From Lytechinus pictus (lineage: Eukaryota > Echinodermata > Echinoidea > Temnopleuroida > Toxopneustidae): a DNA stretch of 64,000 bases. Below, piece by piece: positions 24,240 through 36,389 of this stretch. Positions within the stretch are counted from its first letter, which is position 1; the number at the start of each line of letters is the position of its first letter. The DNA lies in NCBI RefSeq assembly GCF_037042905.1, contig NC_087252.1, forward strand, positions 7,501 through 71,500, given 5' to 3'. The notes beneath the pieces were generated by a model. That model worked only from the letters and a program-made list of their open reading frames with translations. It was not told the DNA's origin and ran no database searches. The translations under genes were made by a program, and so were the position numbers.

Positions 24240-24788
24240 CAAACACTCCCGGGGGGGGGGGGGGGGGGGGCACTCAGTATATAATGCATAGTGGGTATGT
24301 GCCGCGGAGGGGACCCCCATTTTTACACTCAAATTTCCGTTCCGAGGCATAGCATTTTTGTCTTATTGAGAAAAAGAACATAGAAAGCCGCTCCAGAGCA
24401 TAGCATTTTCTTCTTCTCGAGATAAAAAGAAGAAAAAAAATCCGCTCCAGGGCTTCGCATATTTTCCGTTACGCCGTTCCGGTCGCAATTTTGGTGAAAA
24501 GCGGCCGCAGTTCGCTGTCCGACCATCGCCTCTCCGCTAGCACGCCCGTGAGTCGTGCCACCGGGCTAGCTGCATGTACGTTCCATAGGGATGCATACGC
24601 ACTCGCACACAGCCGTCACAGGCGACCCGTTCCAAGGACCCCCGTTTTCTCAAACATTTGTAGTTCCAAAGCTCGTTCCGAGGACCCTCCTTTTTACAAT
24701 GAGCCCGCTCCAAGGCCCCCGTTTTTTGTCTCGCCCGCGGCACACCCCTACCACTTTTTTGGTCGAGTGCCCCCCCCGGGCAAACACT
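24240..24788. mobile_element. hAT-like element with CCCGGGGG ends and 8 bp target duplication
   Basis: The element 24248-24780 begins CCCGGGGG..GGCACTC and ends GAGTGCCCCCCCCGGG. Identical 8 bp direct repeats CAAACACT flank it (24240-24247 and 24781-24788). The inside has 'CCGCTCCA', 'TTCCGTTCC' and 'CGTTCCAAGGACCC' type blocks in both orientations. No transposase frame. An 8 bp duplication fits hAT. Confidence 0.85.
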
Positions 24789-26037
24789 GAACAATTAAAA
24801 CAATCTTTTTTTGTGAGTACCCCTCTGGCTTGGAACCATCTCCCACCTGACACAGTGAACAGCACATCACTAGAGAGTAGAGGTGTTCAAGTCAAAGATT
24901 GAAAAGAGCTACCTACGAACACTCATTCAATGAACAAGGTTATGATATAACCTTGTTCTCAGTTACTTACATGTATATCTCCATGTCATGCATGTGTGGC
25001 AAAGTAAGGCCTAAGGGTGGCAATGTTTGGTTTATTTTTTCTTTTGGGGGGGGGGGGGGACAAATGCTTGATTTTTTTACACTGACGGTTTCCATTACAC
25101 CTATTTGTCATACAACTTGGCCCTTAAGTAAATTTGATTCTTTAAATTATTTTTTTCTTAATTAAAAATAGAGATAAGAAATGAAATTTTTTTATTACTT
25201 TCCACCAATAGGGGGCGTACACAAAAATATGCCCAAATTCAAGTGTTTGAGCGCTCTAGTGAATACAAAAATTATTCCCAAGTTACTAATGAAAAATAAA
25301 TTGCAACTGTATGGAAATTAGTAATTTTGGTCACAAAAGTGATATTTTAATGATTTTTGAAAGTGTGTGCTCTGTACAGCATTGGCATGCCACAGTCATA
25401 CCTGTAGATTCCCCACAGGCAGGGTGGTTGCAGTGAACAAGTGCCTACGAATACGATACAACTAAATATCACCGTGCCCTCTCTCACCCGCTGCATTAGA
25501 TAGATAGATAGATAAATTCTATTTTCACACGGTAAAAAACCCAAACAGATTAGATACATAGTCTGATTTGCATTGGGGCCGTGCCATGAATAAAATGTAC
25601 AAAGTAAAACTAAAAGGCACCCAATCTAGTATACATGAATAATACATAAAACATAATAATCGTAATTATTACCAGGTGATAATACAAAGACGGTAAATTT
25701 ATACAAATAATTACGAATTGTAATCAAATGACAAATTGGTAATATACAGAATACCTTCAATATGAATGCATAATACAGAAAATATAACATTATTATAGGG
25801 TGAAATATTACTCGGATACATAATTATAAATGGATTAATTTGAATTATTGATAAAAAAAACTATGTCTAACAACACTGCACACTCACCCTTACACACAAA
25901 CAGATACACACCCTTTCATACACCTGTCATCATTAGGTCTCATCCCTTTGATTTAACGCATACAGGTATAACAGGGAAAAAAAGACATACCCTCCCCCAC
26001 CAACCTATCCCTTTGTGATTCATTTCCTTGAATTAGC

Positions 26038-26352
26038 TTATGCCCTTTTGAAACTGGTAGTGGTATTAGATTGTTGCATTTGGATTGGTAGTGAGTTCCA
26101 GCATTGAGCCCTCCTGAACTTAAAAGTTTTCTTACCAGATTCGGTTTTTGCTTGGGGGATATTTAAAGTTAGTGGACCTGACCGTGTATTATATGTATGC
26201 CTATAAAATGAAAATCTTTCAATTAAATATGTCGGTGCCTGTCCTGTCATTATTTTAAACATAATTATAGCAATGTTGTCTCTTCTGTTTTCTTGTAGCG
26301 TTACCCATTTTAATTTATTTAAATTCTCTTTGGAAGATGAATACCATGGAGA
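26038..26352 (-). pseudogene. LINE ORF2 C-terminal domain, frame-shifted from the RT
   Basis: Encodes MFKIMTGQAPTYLIERFSFY then HTYNTRSGPLTLNIPQAKTE and CWNSLPIQ, the usual end of this type of LINE protein (YNTRS.., F..R....WNSLP). It follows the RT block in another frame. Confidence 0.8.
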
Positions 26353-27365
26353 TCAATTTATTATTTGGGCAGCCCTATTTTGTAGCTTTTGAAGAATTTT
26401 CTGATTAATCAACCCGCAGGTACCCCATACAGCATCGCAATAGTTAAAATGTGACATTATCAGGGAATTATAAACAATGATCAGATCCTTTTCGTCGACG
26501 AAGTTCTTTATAGACTTTAACATGAATAAACCACCATTTACTTTCTTCTGAACATAATCAATATGGTTTTGCCATGTTAAATTAGAATCAAGGATAACAC
26601 CTAAATATTTGCATTCATCTACCTTACACAATGGAGCATTATCAATATGTATCTGAAACATAGCATTTTTAATTTTACAGAGCCTTTGTTTGGTACCTAG
26701 TACAATGTACTCGGTTTTATCGATGTTTAAATGTAGTTTATTTTTAATCAGCCATTTTCTTATGTTTTCTAGATCTTCATTAATCTTAAAACATATTTCA
26801 GTGGGGCTTTTGCCTGAGCAATAAATCATCGTATCATCTGCATACAAGCTAACTTTACAATGTTTCAAAATGGACGGTAGATCATTAACAAATATGATAA
26901 AAAGTAGGGGTCCCAATATTGACCCCTGGGGAATACCACCCAGGATAAGGCGAGTTTGAGATATATGGCCACTGACTCTTGTAACCTGCCCTCTTCCTTT
27001 TAAATAATTCGTGAACCAGTTTATTGACACTCCATCCAGACCATACTGACATAGTTTATCGATTAACAATTCGTGACTTACAGTATCAAACGCTTTGCGC
27101 AGATCAAGCATTACAGCACATACAACATTCCCGTTATCAAATTCATTAAACCAATCATCGGTGATTGAAAGCAGTGTTGTCATGGTTGAATGAAGGGGCC
27201 TAAAGCCTGATTGGGAAGCATTCAAGAGATGATGAGAATTAAAGTAATTGTACAATTGGTTAAAAACTATTCTTTTTAAGATTTTTGATAAGATCGGTAA
27301 AATAGAAATGGGTCTAAAATTATTAAGTTCATTAGAGCCTCCTTTGTACCAATTGGTCCAGCAGT
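26353..27365 (-). pseudogene. LINE reverse transcriptase, partial
   Basis: Begins at KGGSNELNNFRPISILPILS (block 0/1), continues with the finger region around SQSGFRPLHST, the palm motif VMLDLRKAFDTVSHE, the GGIPQGSILGPLLFIIFVND block, and the catalytic YADDT, then thumb residues CKYLGVILDSNLTWQNHI. All core RT motifs are present and open for more than 330 codons, but N-terminal endonuclease sequence is missing and the last domain is out of frame. The residues read upstream of KGGS are not RT. Clade not assigned; CR1/Jockey-like by motif style. Confidence 0.88.
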
Positions 27366-28069
27366 GAACACATCCATATCCAGAATACAGTGTAAAGATG
27401 ATGATTACAAAATACAGTACAATATATTTCAATGCATAAAGAAAACATACACTACACAAGTCAATACTTCTACTTCTAGTATTTCTACGACAATACTCAG
27501 CAGGATCCATAAGTCAGGATGTAGTGCTAAGGAAATATCTTGGGTGCTCATCTGCAGTGCATACTTGTTGGTGCCTTTAAAACATTGTGCTGTTTGTGCA
27601 AGTAAAAATCTAGTAAATCAATACTACAATACCAACCAAAATGTGAACAATACTTAAATCAGACAAGAAGAGAAACAGTATAATGTAGATGTGGGGATCA
27701 TTTAAAAAGTTAAAAACTTTTAACATAATCCCAATTTTGTCAATAAAAGTTTGAGTTTTGCAGAGAAAGACTAGAAAAAAAAATGTAATTGAGGTACATG
27801 TATTAACTTAATCTAGGATTCTAGGAAATTAGAGTTTTTTTGTAGAAGAAATGTTTTAAGTTTATATTTGAATACATTAAGGGATAGTGAACTTTTTTAA
27901 TCTTCACTCCTTCAGGGAGGCTGTTCCAGAATACAGGACCATTATGAATTATTGACTTTGGGATAAGGATAATTTCCCACATGAAACACAGTAATCAGAT
28001 TTTCTTCTAGTATCATAATTGTGAATATTAGAATTTTACAAAATAAAGAATAAAAATTTATTGGAAGTA

Positions 28070-28420
28070 ATTTCTACCAACCCTGGTTATCCTACAGGAG
28101 AAATAGAGCGGATATGATCCAAATGTTTAAGATTATTCAGGGCATAGATGATTTGGACTGTACAAATATCTTCAAACTTGACACTCAACCTCGGACAAGA
28201 GGCCATTCTAGAAAACTAATCAAGTTAAGAGCACATTCAACACTCAAGCAATGGGATTTCTCGCAACGAGTAATCAACCTATGGAATGACTTACCTTCTG
28301 AGGTCGTAAACAGCAGTATGAATTCATTCAAATCAAATCTAGAGAAGGCCTGGAAAACCAAGTTTAATCGTTTCGACCCAGACACAGAATTTTCATAAAT
28401 CGTCCAAACCCACACATGCA
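28070..28420 (+). pseudogene. LINE C-terminal fragment
   Basis: Encodes YRRNRADMIQMFKIIQGIDD, then TRGHSRKLIKLRAHSTLKQW and FSQRVINLWNDLPSEVVNSS, the typical C-terminal domain of a CR1/L2-style LINE, on the plus strand. Only this end is present. Confidence 0.8.
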
Positions 28421-28564
28421 TGTAAAATTGTTACGTTTATAACTGAGGACAAGTTCTAAGAAGATGCAGAGGGGCAAATAAGTCTTCTATACTTTATGCC
28501 CAACATCAAGGTAAATCAAGGTTAATCAAATATATATTATAGGATTTTCTTGGAAAAAAGCTCA

Positions 28565-28855
28565 GGACATGCAGGAGGTCATTTTCAGATTGAAAAAAAA
28601 TGGTACCCCCTGTCTGCGCACCCATTCACTTTGCACACGATTCAGGGATTTTGATGAGAAATGCTGCATTTTGAGGCCATCACATGAAATGCCCAAAATT
28701 CATTATTTTCCCACCATTCTGAGTCAGATTTTTTAAATGAATATCTGTCTATGTATTGCATGTGTAAAGTCTGTGTTCTTTGCGTATCTTCTTTTACTAG
28801 AATCGCACAGGTACGCGTGTGCGCAGACAACCAGGACTGTGCAGACTTTGGGGAA
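28565..28855. mobile_element. Copy 2 of the 'TCTGCGCG' insertion, inverted
   Basis: Matches 22440-22745 on the opposite strand: GGTCATTTTCAGATTGAAAA, CTGTCTGCGCACCCATTCAC, TGCATGTGTAAAGTCTGTG and others in reversed order. No coding capacity. Confidence 0.75.
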
Positions 28856-28859
28856 CTTG

Positions 28860-30232
28860 CCAATTTGCCATACATGCTGAATGAAACTGAACTTCTGTTC
28901 TGAAGTGAAAATGAAATTCAAGCGTGTCTGAGTGTGGAAATCGGACAACAATAATCAGATTGAGCTGAGCTGTGGCTGTGCTGTGTCGAGTGTGTTGGTG
29001 GCTATGCACAGTCAAGTGTGCAGTTGTTTTCATTCAGTTTAAACTTTGATTAGGCCTAGTCTAGTATATAAGGAATTCATTATTGCCTGAAAAATACCTG
29101 AGGCCTGGCTGTGTCTTGGATCAAAATCCATGCTTGGTTTATTAGAATTTAGCTTATTTTATTTTTGCTAATTTTTCTGCAATTATGCAATTTTTTTTAA
29201 AAGAAAAGTAAAAAAGTTAAGAATCTTAACTTAATGATAAATTAGATACCAGTTGTAAAAATCATATAATGTGTGCTTACTCTCCACGGAGCCAGGGATT
29301 GTGTCCCATTCATGTGCGTGTACCGCAAAAAAAAACTTTCGCCCCCAAGATTTCTACTTCTAAAAGATCCATCCCTAAATCATGTAAATGGGATACAACT
29401 TCATTTCCGACATTTCTACGATATTGATTTCATTTTTAAACAAGAATTCATTAAAAAAAACAAGAAAAATATTATGAAAAGACGGGGAAAACTTGCGCGA
29501 TGTTTACGTCGCCATCTTGTTTCTTTTTGTTCTCCCCCAATGTTACCCCAGGGGAAATTTCAACCAAGTTTATGCTTTTGAAATTTGAAATGTCATCATA
29601 ACTTAAAATAAATGGATCTAGTCATGACACTTTTAGGGTAATGAAGTGACCCTGATCAATTTAGGTAGCTGTAGGGGCACGTCCAGCCCATGCCCTCCCT
29701 TTTGAGAGGCGCAAAAAATATTTTCTATTATGCAAAGTCATATGCAAGGGTTTCTTTTTTTTTTTGGCTCATCAAATTTTTCCTGTGCAAAAATGGCATG
29801 CCCCTCCCCATTTTGATAATCCTGGATCTGTCCCTGCATAAGTTTCAGGTCACGATCAAGATAGGACATTTCAGGTCATCAAACTTTATAGTATGTTATT
29901 ATCAAATGAATTTTCAGGAGTGAAAAATTGTTCTTTGCTTAGTAGTTTTCTAAGTCGGCAACTCGGCTCTACCACGTCCTGTATTGAATCACATAATACA
30001 GTTGAGACTGTGAGAGATGTTGAAATTTAGAGTCACTTTTCCAAAAGATACATTACAACCCAAAGAGTGTACAATCACATAGGGCACAAAATACTCGACA
30101 CCACTGAGAGGCACATTGAGGTACATGAACGCAGCATCCAAGGCCATCATATGGGATTCATTTAATCCTTAGGTGTCAGTTCAGTGTGATTAAGAGATAA
30201 CCATTTTCTTTTTGTTTCTTTCATTGATTCAG
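28860..30232. other. Upstream region of MTERF4, no gene seen
   Basis: No coding exon. At 29502-29516 CGTCGCCATCTTGTT is a good YY1-type promoter motif, so an alternative MTERF4 start site could be here, about 0.7 kb upstream of the start-codon exon. Short T/A runs elsewhere. Confidence 0.35.
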
Positions 30233-30257
30233 GATGAAGTAAAGACCTAAGTCAATC
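30233..30257 (+). promoter_or_regulatory. MTERF4 5' UTR end with a 2-codon upstream ORF
   Basis: An acceptor (CTTTCATTGATTCAG) ends at 30232, so the start-codon exon is not the first exon. Between it and the main ATG lies ATG AAG TAA (30234-30242), a minimal upstream ORF that could lower translation. Confidence 0.5.
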
Positions 30258-31158
30258 ATGGCTGGTACTAGATATTTGGCTTCACCTGTCCTTCTGAGAC
30301 AGATTCTGTTCTGTGGAGAGCTGCAGAGACATCTCCTCTTTCCATTGAAGTCAAGACACCAACAAACTATTTCATCAAGTCACATCCATCATTCTACAAT
30401 GGGAAGACTATGCTCTGGTCGCACTTCTACAGAGATGATAGGAAACCTGTTCCTGTCAAGGAAGAGGATGGTGTGTTCCCCTGATGTAGGGGCGAGTTAT
30501 CCATTTCCATTAAATCTTCAAACTTCTGTATTTTGCAACGTTTGGAATACAAAGTGTGAACTCCATGATGCAGCCCCTTTTTCTTCAGATATCATTAGCC
30601 CCAGTCCAAGTAGCACTGATGTCAAGTCCAAAGTAATTACTTTCATAGAAAGTGAAGATGATTTGGATACCTTCATGAGCCAAGTCACATCAGAATTGAA
30701 TTTATCAGAACCTTCAACATCTGTGCAGATTCTCAGACCACTTGTTCAAAAGCTTGTTAGTATGGATTGTGATTGCAGAGGCATATCTGCAATGCTAGTA
30801 GCTAATCCCAGGATACTCTCTGTGCAGATGGGTAGACTTCTTGGCAACATTGATTATCTTCATATGCTTGGATTGAACTATAGGCAGTTGTTGAAGACCC
30901 TTGATGGAAACGCAAGATTGTGGAAGGCATCGCTTCAGAATCTTCAGAGTAGAGTCAAGCAGCTCAGGAAGTTTGGGTTTGTGGAAGGGCAACTGCAAAG
31001 GTTGATTGCCGATTGGCCACATGTACTGACCATGGGTAGTGTCCAGTTGAATACTGTGGTCAAGTTACTGATGGAGAAGTGCAGATTCCCCAGGGCGGAA
31101 GTCTTGACCATATTATCAGACAGTCCAGCAATCTTGAAAGAAGACCTAGAGAGTATTG
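30258..31158 (+). CDS. MTERF4: MTERF4 coding exon 1
   Basis: 901 nt ending GAG AGT ATT G|GTAAGA. The frame continues into the intron for a short distance and then stops, so the splice is needed to reach the conserved C-terminus. Confidence 0.9.
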
Positions 31159-32398
31159 GTAAGATTTGTAGAGTCAATGGCCCGTATTCTGAAGTCGGGT
31201 TTAACTTAGACCATGGTCTAACTCTGTGCTAAAATTATGGGAAGCCAAAAGTTTCAAAATTTTGTTTACAGTGAATGCTTCTCATGTTTATTGTGCTCTT
31301 TACTATTTTATTAATGGTTAAGACAACTGTCAATATCCTACCCAGGCATTTAATGTTTTGGGAGTCAAATGAGCTGATACATTGAACCTCTACTGTTATA
31401 GATTTATGTAACAACTGGCTTTCCATAGTTAAACCAGAGTTTAAATTAAACCCGACTGCAGAATACAGGCCCATGTATTTCTATTACCCTCCACCAGTGC
31501 CGGTTCCTGCTGATTACTACATCAGGCCACATTGTTGGTATATGATGGTAAAACCATCCAAAGTATTGCATCCAATACCCCCCCCCCTTCCCCCTCCCCC
31601 CTTGTCTTTCCTTTCATTATGTAGCTTCTTCCTGATTATCAATCAACACCAAACTTCAGTCCTTTGCCCTTTATTCCAGTTTTCTCTCATCAAAAATATT
31701 ATAGCATAGATATGTGTATGGTAGAAAAGGTAATAATCCTGTTTTTGAAAGGAAGATTGATCAATTATACAGTAACTGAAACTGACCTATGGTATGTCAT
31801 TGGAAGTAACATAAAAGCTTTGGACAGTCTGGAGTCGGCTTTGGCATTGTAACTATCATTAGAGAGCAAAACATTCTTTTAATAAACCTGCACAATTTTT
31901 GTTTACACAATTTTTTTTCTTACAGAACTTCGTTTCCAGTATTGCTACTTCAGGATGGGTATCCAGAACAACTCCGAGATGACTCAAGCCAAGATCTTCA
32001 AGTACTCCCTTGATCACCTACGCTGCAGACACCTTATCCTTGAGAGACTAGGTCTGTATGCTCCACCCAACAATAGAGGGCACTTTGCCACAAAGAACCC
32101 AAGCTTGTCAAGGATCATTGATAGCTCTGATGGACGGTTTACAGAGAAGGTTGCCAAGATCACTCTGGAAGAATATGAAGCCTTCAGCAAGATTCTCCTG
32201 GAGGAAATCAAGGTTGAACAGTTCAACATAGACCATCTTGGTGGAGGAAATCTTGATGAGTTCACAGATGAAGACAGCCATTATGATGATAGTGATGATA
32301 GTATTGACTCTGATAGTGAGTTTTGGGATACAGATGATACTGTCTCTCAAACACAACCATTTGACTTTGACAAAGTTGATTACAGAAAGAAAAGGTGA
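30258..32398 (+). CDS. MTERF4: Mitochondrial transcription termination factor 4 homologue, two coding exons
   Basis: mTERF-family protein; in mammals MTERF4 binds the rRNA methyltransferase NSUN4 and brings it to the large mitochondrial ribosomal subunit. Exons 30258-31158 and 31926-32398 join in phase 1 to 457 residues. The N-terminus (MAGTRYLASPVLLRQILF) is basic and acid-free for 20 residues, a likely mitochondrial presequence. Residues about 160-385 are mTERF helical repeats (ISAMLVANPRILSVQMGRLL, GQLQRLIADWPHVLTMGSV). The subfamily call rests on FQYCYFRMG, the RHLILERLGLY block and an acidic tail (DEFTDEDSHYDDSDDSIDSD). The long N-terminal extension exceeds the human protein (381 residues). 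Confidence 0.9.
31177..31472. mobile_element. Foldback MITE-like element in the MTERF4 intron
   Basis: The left end GGCCCGTATTCTGAAGTCGG and right end CCGACTGCAGAATACAGGCC are inverted repeats. A related, more diverged element is at about 39781-40078. It starts only 18 bp inside the intron. Confidence 0.75.
31926..32398 (+). CDS. MTERF4: MTERF4 coding exon 2
   Basis: Acceptor TTTTTTTTCTTACAG, then AA CTT CGT TTC CAG. Encodes LRFQYCYFRMGIQNNSE through the acidic tail to KVDYRKKR and TGA. Confidence 0.92.
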
Positions 32399-34600
32399 TG
32401 GATTATATCTTTTTGAACTTTCCTGAATCTGCACCAGGTATAATAATGGTGCAAGAAATTAACCATTAACGCTGCAACCTTACACAACTGAGTAGATTTT
32501 TTCAAAAACTTCCCTTTGACAGTGTATTTAGTAAATTTCCCTTAGTTAATGGGACATTGGGAGGATATCGCTTGATAGTTAATTGATTTGTTAATCTAAA
32601 CAAGATTTGCCCTAAATTATCTTTAGTCTTATCACCCAAGCAATTTCTGGTGGTAGGTGCCACCAAGGTATTCATGAAAATTCAGTTTCAATCAAAGCAG
32701 CATAAAACTGTAAATCCATTTACAATTGGAGATGAAAGCAATGATATTTTGAAGTTTCACTTTCTTTCACAAAATAGTGATATGCACAACATACACAATA
32801 GTGGAGCGCCGTGGAATTCATCCACAGTGTGCTGCACTCGACCCAGGTGAGGTAAATGCATACCGGCAGGAAATAATTCCTCAAAAAGCTGTGTGCACCT
32901 AAATTAAAATCGGTAGCCTAGCTTAGCCGGGTAATAATAACAGGGCCCGCTGGGTAAATATACCGTTATTATTATTATAACATAGTTGATACGTGCAGAG
33001 AGAGTGGTTGATACATGTATGATCTCTCAGTATTTATTTTGTATTTATGAATATAAAATATCTGTTTGAACAGATAGGGCTCTTGGTTTAGACAAATATG
33101 ACATTTGTGCTTGTTCGAGGTCAAACCATAGTTTACATTATTAAAGTCATGTATTTGAAATGTTTCATTTGTCACTAGTTCCCTCATTCCCATTTCAGCC
33201 CCTCTTATGCATACTACATTCGTATTTCATAAACATGTAGCTGTGAAATTAAGTGCAACTTTATGTCATAACTTTGCAATATGACATTCAAAATTTGATG
33301 AAGTGTTGAACATATTCTGCAAAATGCATGTTTTTTCTTTATTCAAATTAACTTTTCATTGGAGTGAGTTTTACTTACATTTTGTTGGCATAATACATGG
33401 TTGCGGTACACCAATCGCCTTCCTGTATACTTGGGTTAAAAATCAACTGTCACTTCTCTTTACTCTTTTGCATCGCTTGTTGGTTATAACTGAGACCAAA
33501 AAGTCTACCACTGAGGATGTTTCTATAGAACTTTAATAGTGCCAAAGAAGAATAAATGGATTTCCTTTTTTTTCTCTCCCATGATGTGTGAAGGGGTTCT
33601 AATTCTACACACAACTCATTATGCATTCAGTTCATGAGTAAAATGCTCAATTAATGTTTGAGATTGTGACTGCTGTGACAAATGATTTTTTTTCATATTT
33701 TCTAAATAGGCTACGTTGCTGTAACAAAAGGCAGAGAAAACTTCAAGGTTCATGGTTTATTCACATCAACATTTCACATTTAAAAAAAAAATCAACAACT
33801 CAATACAAACAATAATATTTTACGATACAAATTTTCATAGATAAGCATGAATAAATATGGTAAAATATGAAATGTATACATAATATAACAATAGAAAAAA
33901 AGTACTGGAATGTATTCTTGTAATTGGTTCGAAAATAATGACAAAGAAAGAAAGTGAGAGATGTGGAAATGAGGGAGCCAAAAGTAAATGCAAAGCTTGT
34001 TGGTTGAAGGCTCCAAAGAATATGCAGTGAGTAATTGTACTAGTAAATGTTTGCAATTTGGGAGTTATATTCATGAGTTTCATATTTTTCATTGATAATA
34101 TGAACATAATTTAGAACAGAGAAGCACAGGAAATAAAATTTCTTAGCATGAGAAATGAAGTGAGTAACACCTTCCAAATGGAAAAGATGACATGATATTT
34201 GCTTTTTATTTAATGACTTGTGTGTATTGCCATGTAAAAGATCTTTTCAGTATTTACCACTTAATAAAATTAGAAATTCTATCCAAACATTTAAATTGTT
34301 AGAAAAAAAATCATGTATTTGTGCTGCCTTGATCACTCATTCTTTGTTTCATTTTCATGGAGGCAATTAAACTGCTCTTTTTGAAGAAACCCATTTAATG
34401 CTCGGCTTCTCTGGGTATATTTTCATTGTTATCATATTTTTTTGGCATAGCTCCACAACTATCAGTTTTCTTCATTTTCGTCATCACCATTATCATCATT
34501 GCAAAACACCAGTCTTTTCTTCTTGAGATCCAATCTCTTTGTAAACTCACTTGTGACATTTTACTCTCAACTTAGAATATTCCTGTAAGAAAATTCTGAG
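32399..34600. other. MTERF4 3' UTR and spacer
   Basis: No further gene. AATAAA at 33551-33556 could end the MTERF4 transcript; other signals follow in AT-rich DNA. A SINE-tail fragment is at 32808-32975. Confidence 0.4.
32808..32975 (+). mobile_element. SINE body fragment, plus strand
   Basis: 'GTGTGCTGCACTCGACCCAG', 'CAGGAAATAATTCCTCAAAA' and 'CTTAGCCGGGTAATAATAA' match the body of the complete SINE at 49463-49740. The tRNA-like head is missing. Confidence 0.75.
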
Positions 34601-34604
34601 ACAT

Positions 34605-35330
34605 GCCACCAGTTCTGGTAATGATCTCCTATTGAGTTTGACCAGGATTCATGGAATTTACCACCCAAGTGTTTTATATTTTTAAATAAGATGTTTTCCA
34701 AGTAATAATAATACACTGTCCCACATATGACTAGAGAGTTTTAGGAGCAGTAAACGAGAGCGGCGTCGCAGTGGTCTGATCGTTCGAGTCAACGTAGTCA
34801 TCTGCCCTTGTTCACTACAGATGTGAATATGTTAGATTTCACTGGACTTGTACGTGTACGTACGTCCACGTGAAACAGCGTGATAACCAGCAGGTCATGA
34901 CACGCTGCCCGACCCGGAAGATCTGGCGTACCATCCTTCGCCTGGCGACCCGGTTGGGTGATGCGAAGGTGCAACTTGTGCACACTTGCCCTTTCACTTG
35001 CTTTGATACCTTTTTACGCGAGTTGGGATATAATTATATAGATATATATTTTGGAGATCAGAAAGCAATTTCAAATATGATAAACATAATGCGTCGTACA
35101 ACTTAGATTAATTTTGTGAAGTCACTTTAATGTGACCAGTTCTCTGCTTAATAGGTTTCATACTTTCACAAGGTTAGGCTTATACACTGTCCCACATATG
35201 AATATCTGTGTTGGAGTTCTTTAGTGTGACCATTTCTCTGCTTTATTGATTTCTTACTTTCACAAGGTTAGGCTTATGTAAATATACCAGATCTTGATCT
35301 ACAATGATATGGTGACAATATTCCTCTGTT
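34605..35330 (+). repeat. Dispersed repeat copy 2, interrupted at about 34740-35110
   Basis: Flanks match the repeat at 10875-11240. The middle, around 34740-35110, is unrelated, G+C-richer and unidentified (TGACACGCTGCCCGACCCGG). It may be an insertion. Confidence 0.6.
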
Positions 35331-35388
35331 TGAAAGGATATTGAAATAATTATTTGCTGCAAGTTCATGAATTTAGTGTTAATGATTC

Positions 35389-35981
35389 TTAAAGGTCAAG
35401 TCCACCCCAGGAAAATGTTAATTTGAATAAACAAAGAAAAATCAAACTAGCATTACGCTGAAAATTTCATCAAAATCGGATGTAAAATAAGAAAGTTATG
35501 GCATTTTACAGTTTCGTTTATAACACAAAACAGTGATATGCACAAGTCAGTGAAATGCAAATGTGTCAGTCGAGGATGTCCATCACTCACTATTTTGTTT
35601 TTTATTGCTTGAATTATACAATATTTCATTTTTTACAAATTTGACAATAAGGACCAACTTGACTGAACCATAAAGTATTAAACAATGCTAATTCTATGTG
35701 TTCAGGGAGGAATTAATTGTTGTTTCACTCAACATTGAGGAGAAAATTAGAATATTTCATATAACAAAATGCATAAGAAAGTGAGTGGATGACATCATCA
35801 GTCTCCTCATTTGCATACCGACCAGGATGTGCATATAACTGTTTTGTGAAATTAAGCAATTCTTTAGAATGTCATAACTTATTTTACATCCAAGTTTGAT
35901 GAAATTTTCAGTCTTATGCTTGTTGGATTTTTCTCTTTTTATTCAACTCAACTTTTTTGTTGGGGTGGACTTGTCCTTTAA
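35389..35981. mobile_element. Foldback MITE-like element, family A, copy 2
   Basis: TTAAAGGTCAAGTCCACCCC and GGGGTGGACTTGTCCTTTAA are inverted ends. The inner arms contain 'TGAAAATTTCATCAAAATC'. Same family as 18584-19194. Confidence 0.85.
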
Positions 35982-36389
35982 TTGTCAAGTGTTTCTCATA
36001 TTTCTTGTATGTTTCTTCCTTTGACTTTCACTGTGCTTTGAGTATTTTCAGAGTTTACTTGGTTAAATTATATTTTAAAAAAAAAATTATTATTATAAGA
36101 AATCCCCCTTTATTGAAATTTCTTTGTATCACTTTCACCAGTTTCTCAAAGAACTGCTTTCTTGTGTTTGTTATAAGTCTGAATAAAAGTTAAAATAGAT
36201 GTGAATTTGTACAATGTTGTGCTATTATTTGTTTGTGAAGAGTTATTGTTGTAACTTGTAAGGTCCCAATCTGAATAAAACCATTATAAACTTTTCTTGC
36301 TATTGTAGCATAATGAGTTATACGTTTAAGATGTATTTCATAGTTGATCGTAGAGGGCGATATTTTTATGTTGTGATACTTGGTATGGA

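Larger units (their letters stand above)
25500..27365 (-). mobile_element. 5'-truncated non-LTR retrotransposon (LINE)
   Basis: Minus-strand LINE fragment: reverse transcriptase domain from about 27365 to 26353, then, after a frame break, the C-terminal domain at 26262-26038 and a non-coding tail. The tail reaches a (TATC)n stretch at 25496-25515 that probably marks the 3' end. The endonuclease part is missing, as expected for a 5'-truncated copy. Confidence 0.85.

Noticed and set aside
24491..24902. Overlapping frames of about 100 codons
   Set aside because: They lie in the G+C-rich hAT-like element 24248-24780.
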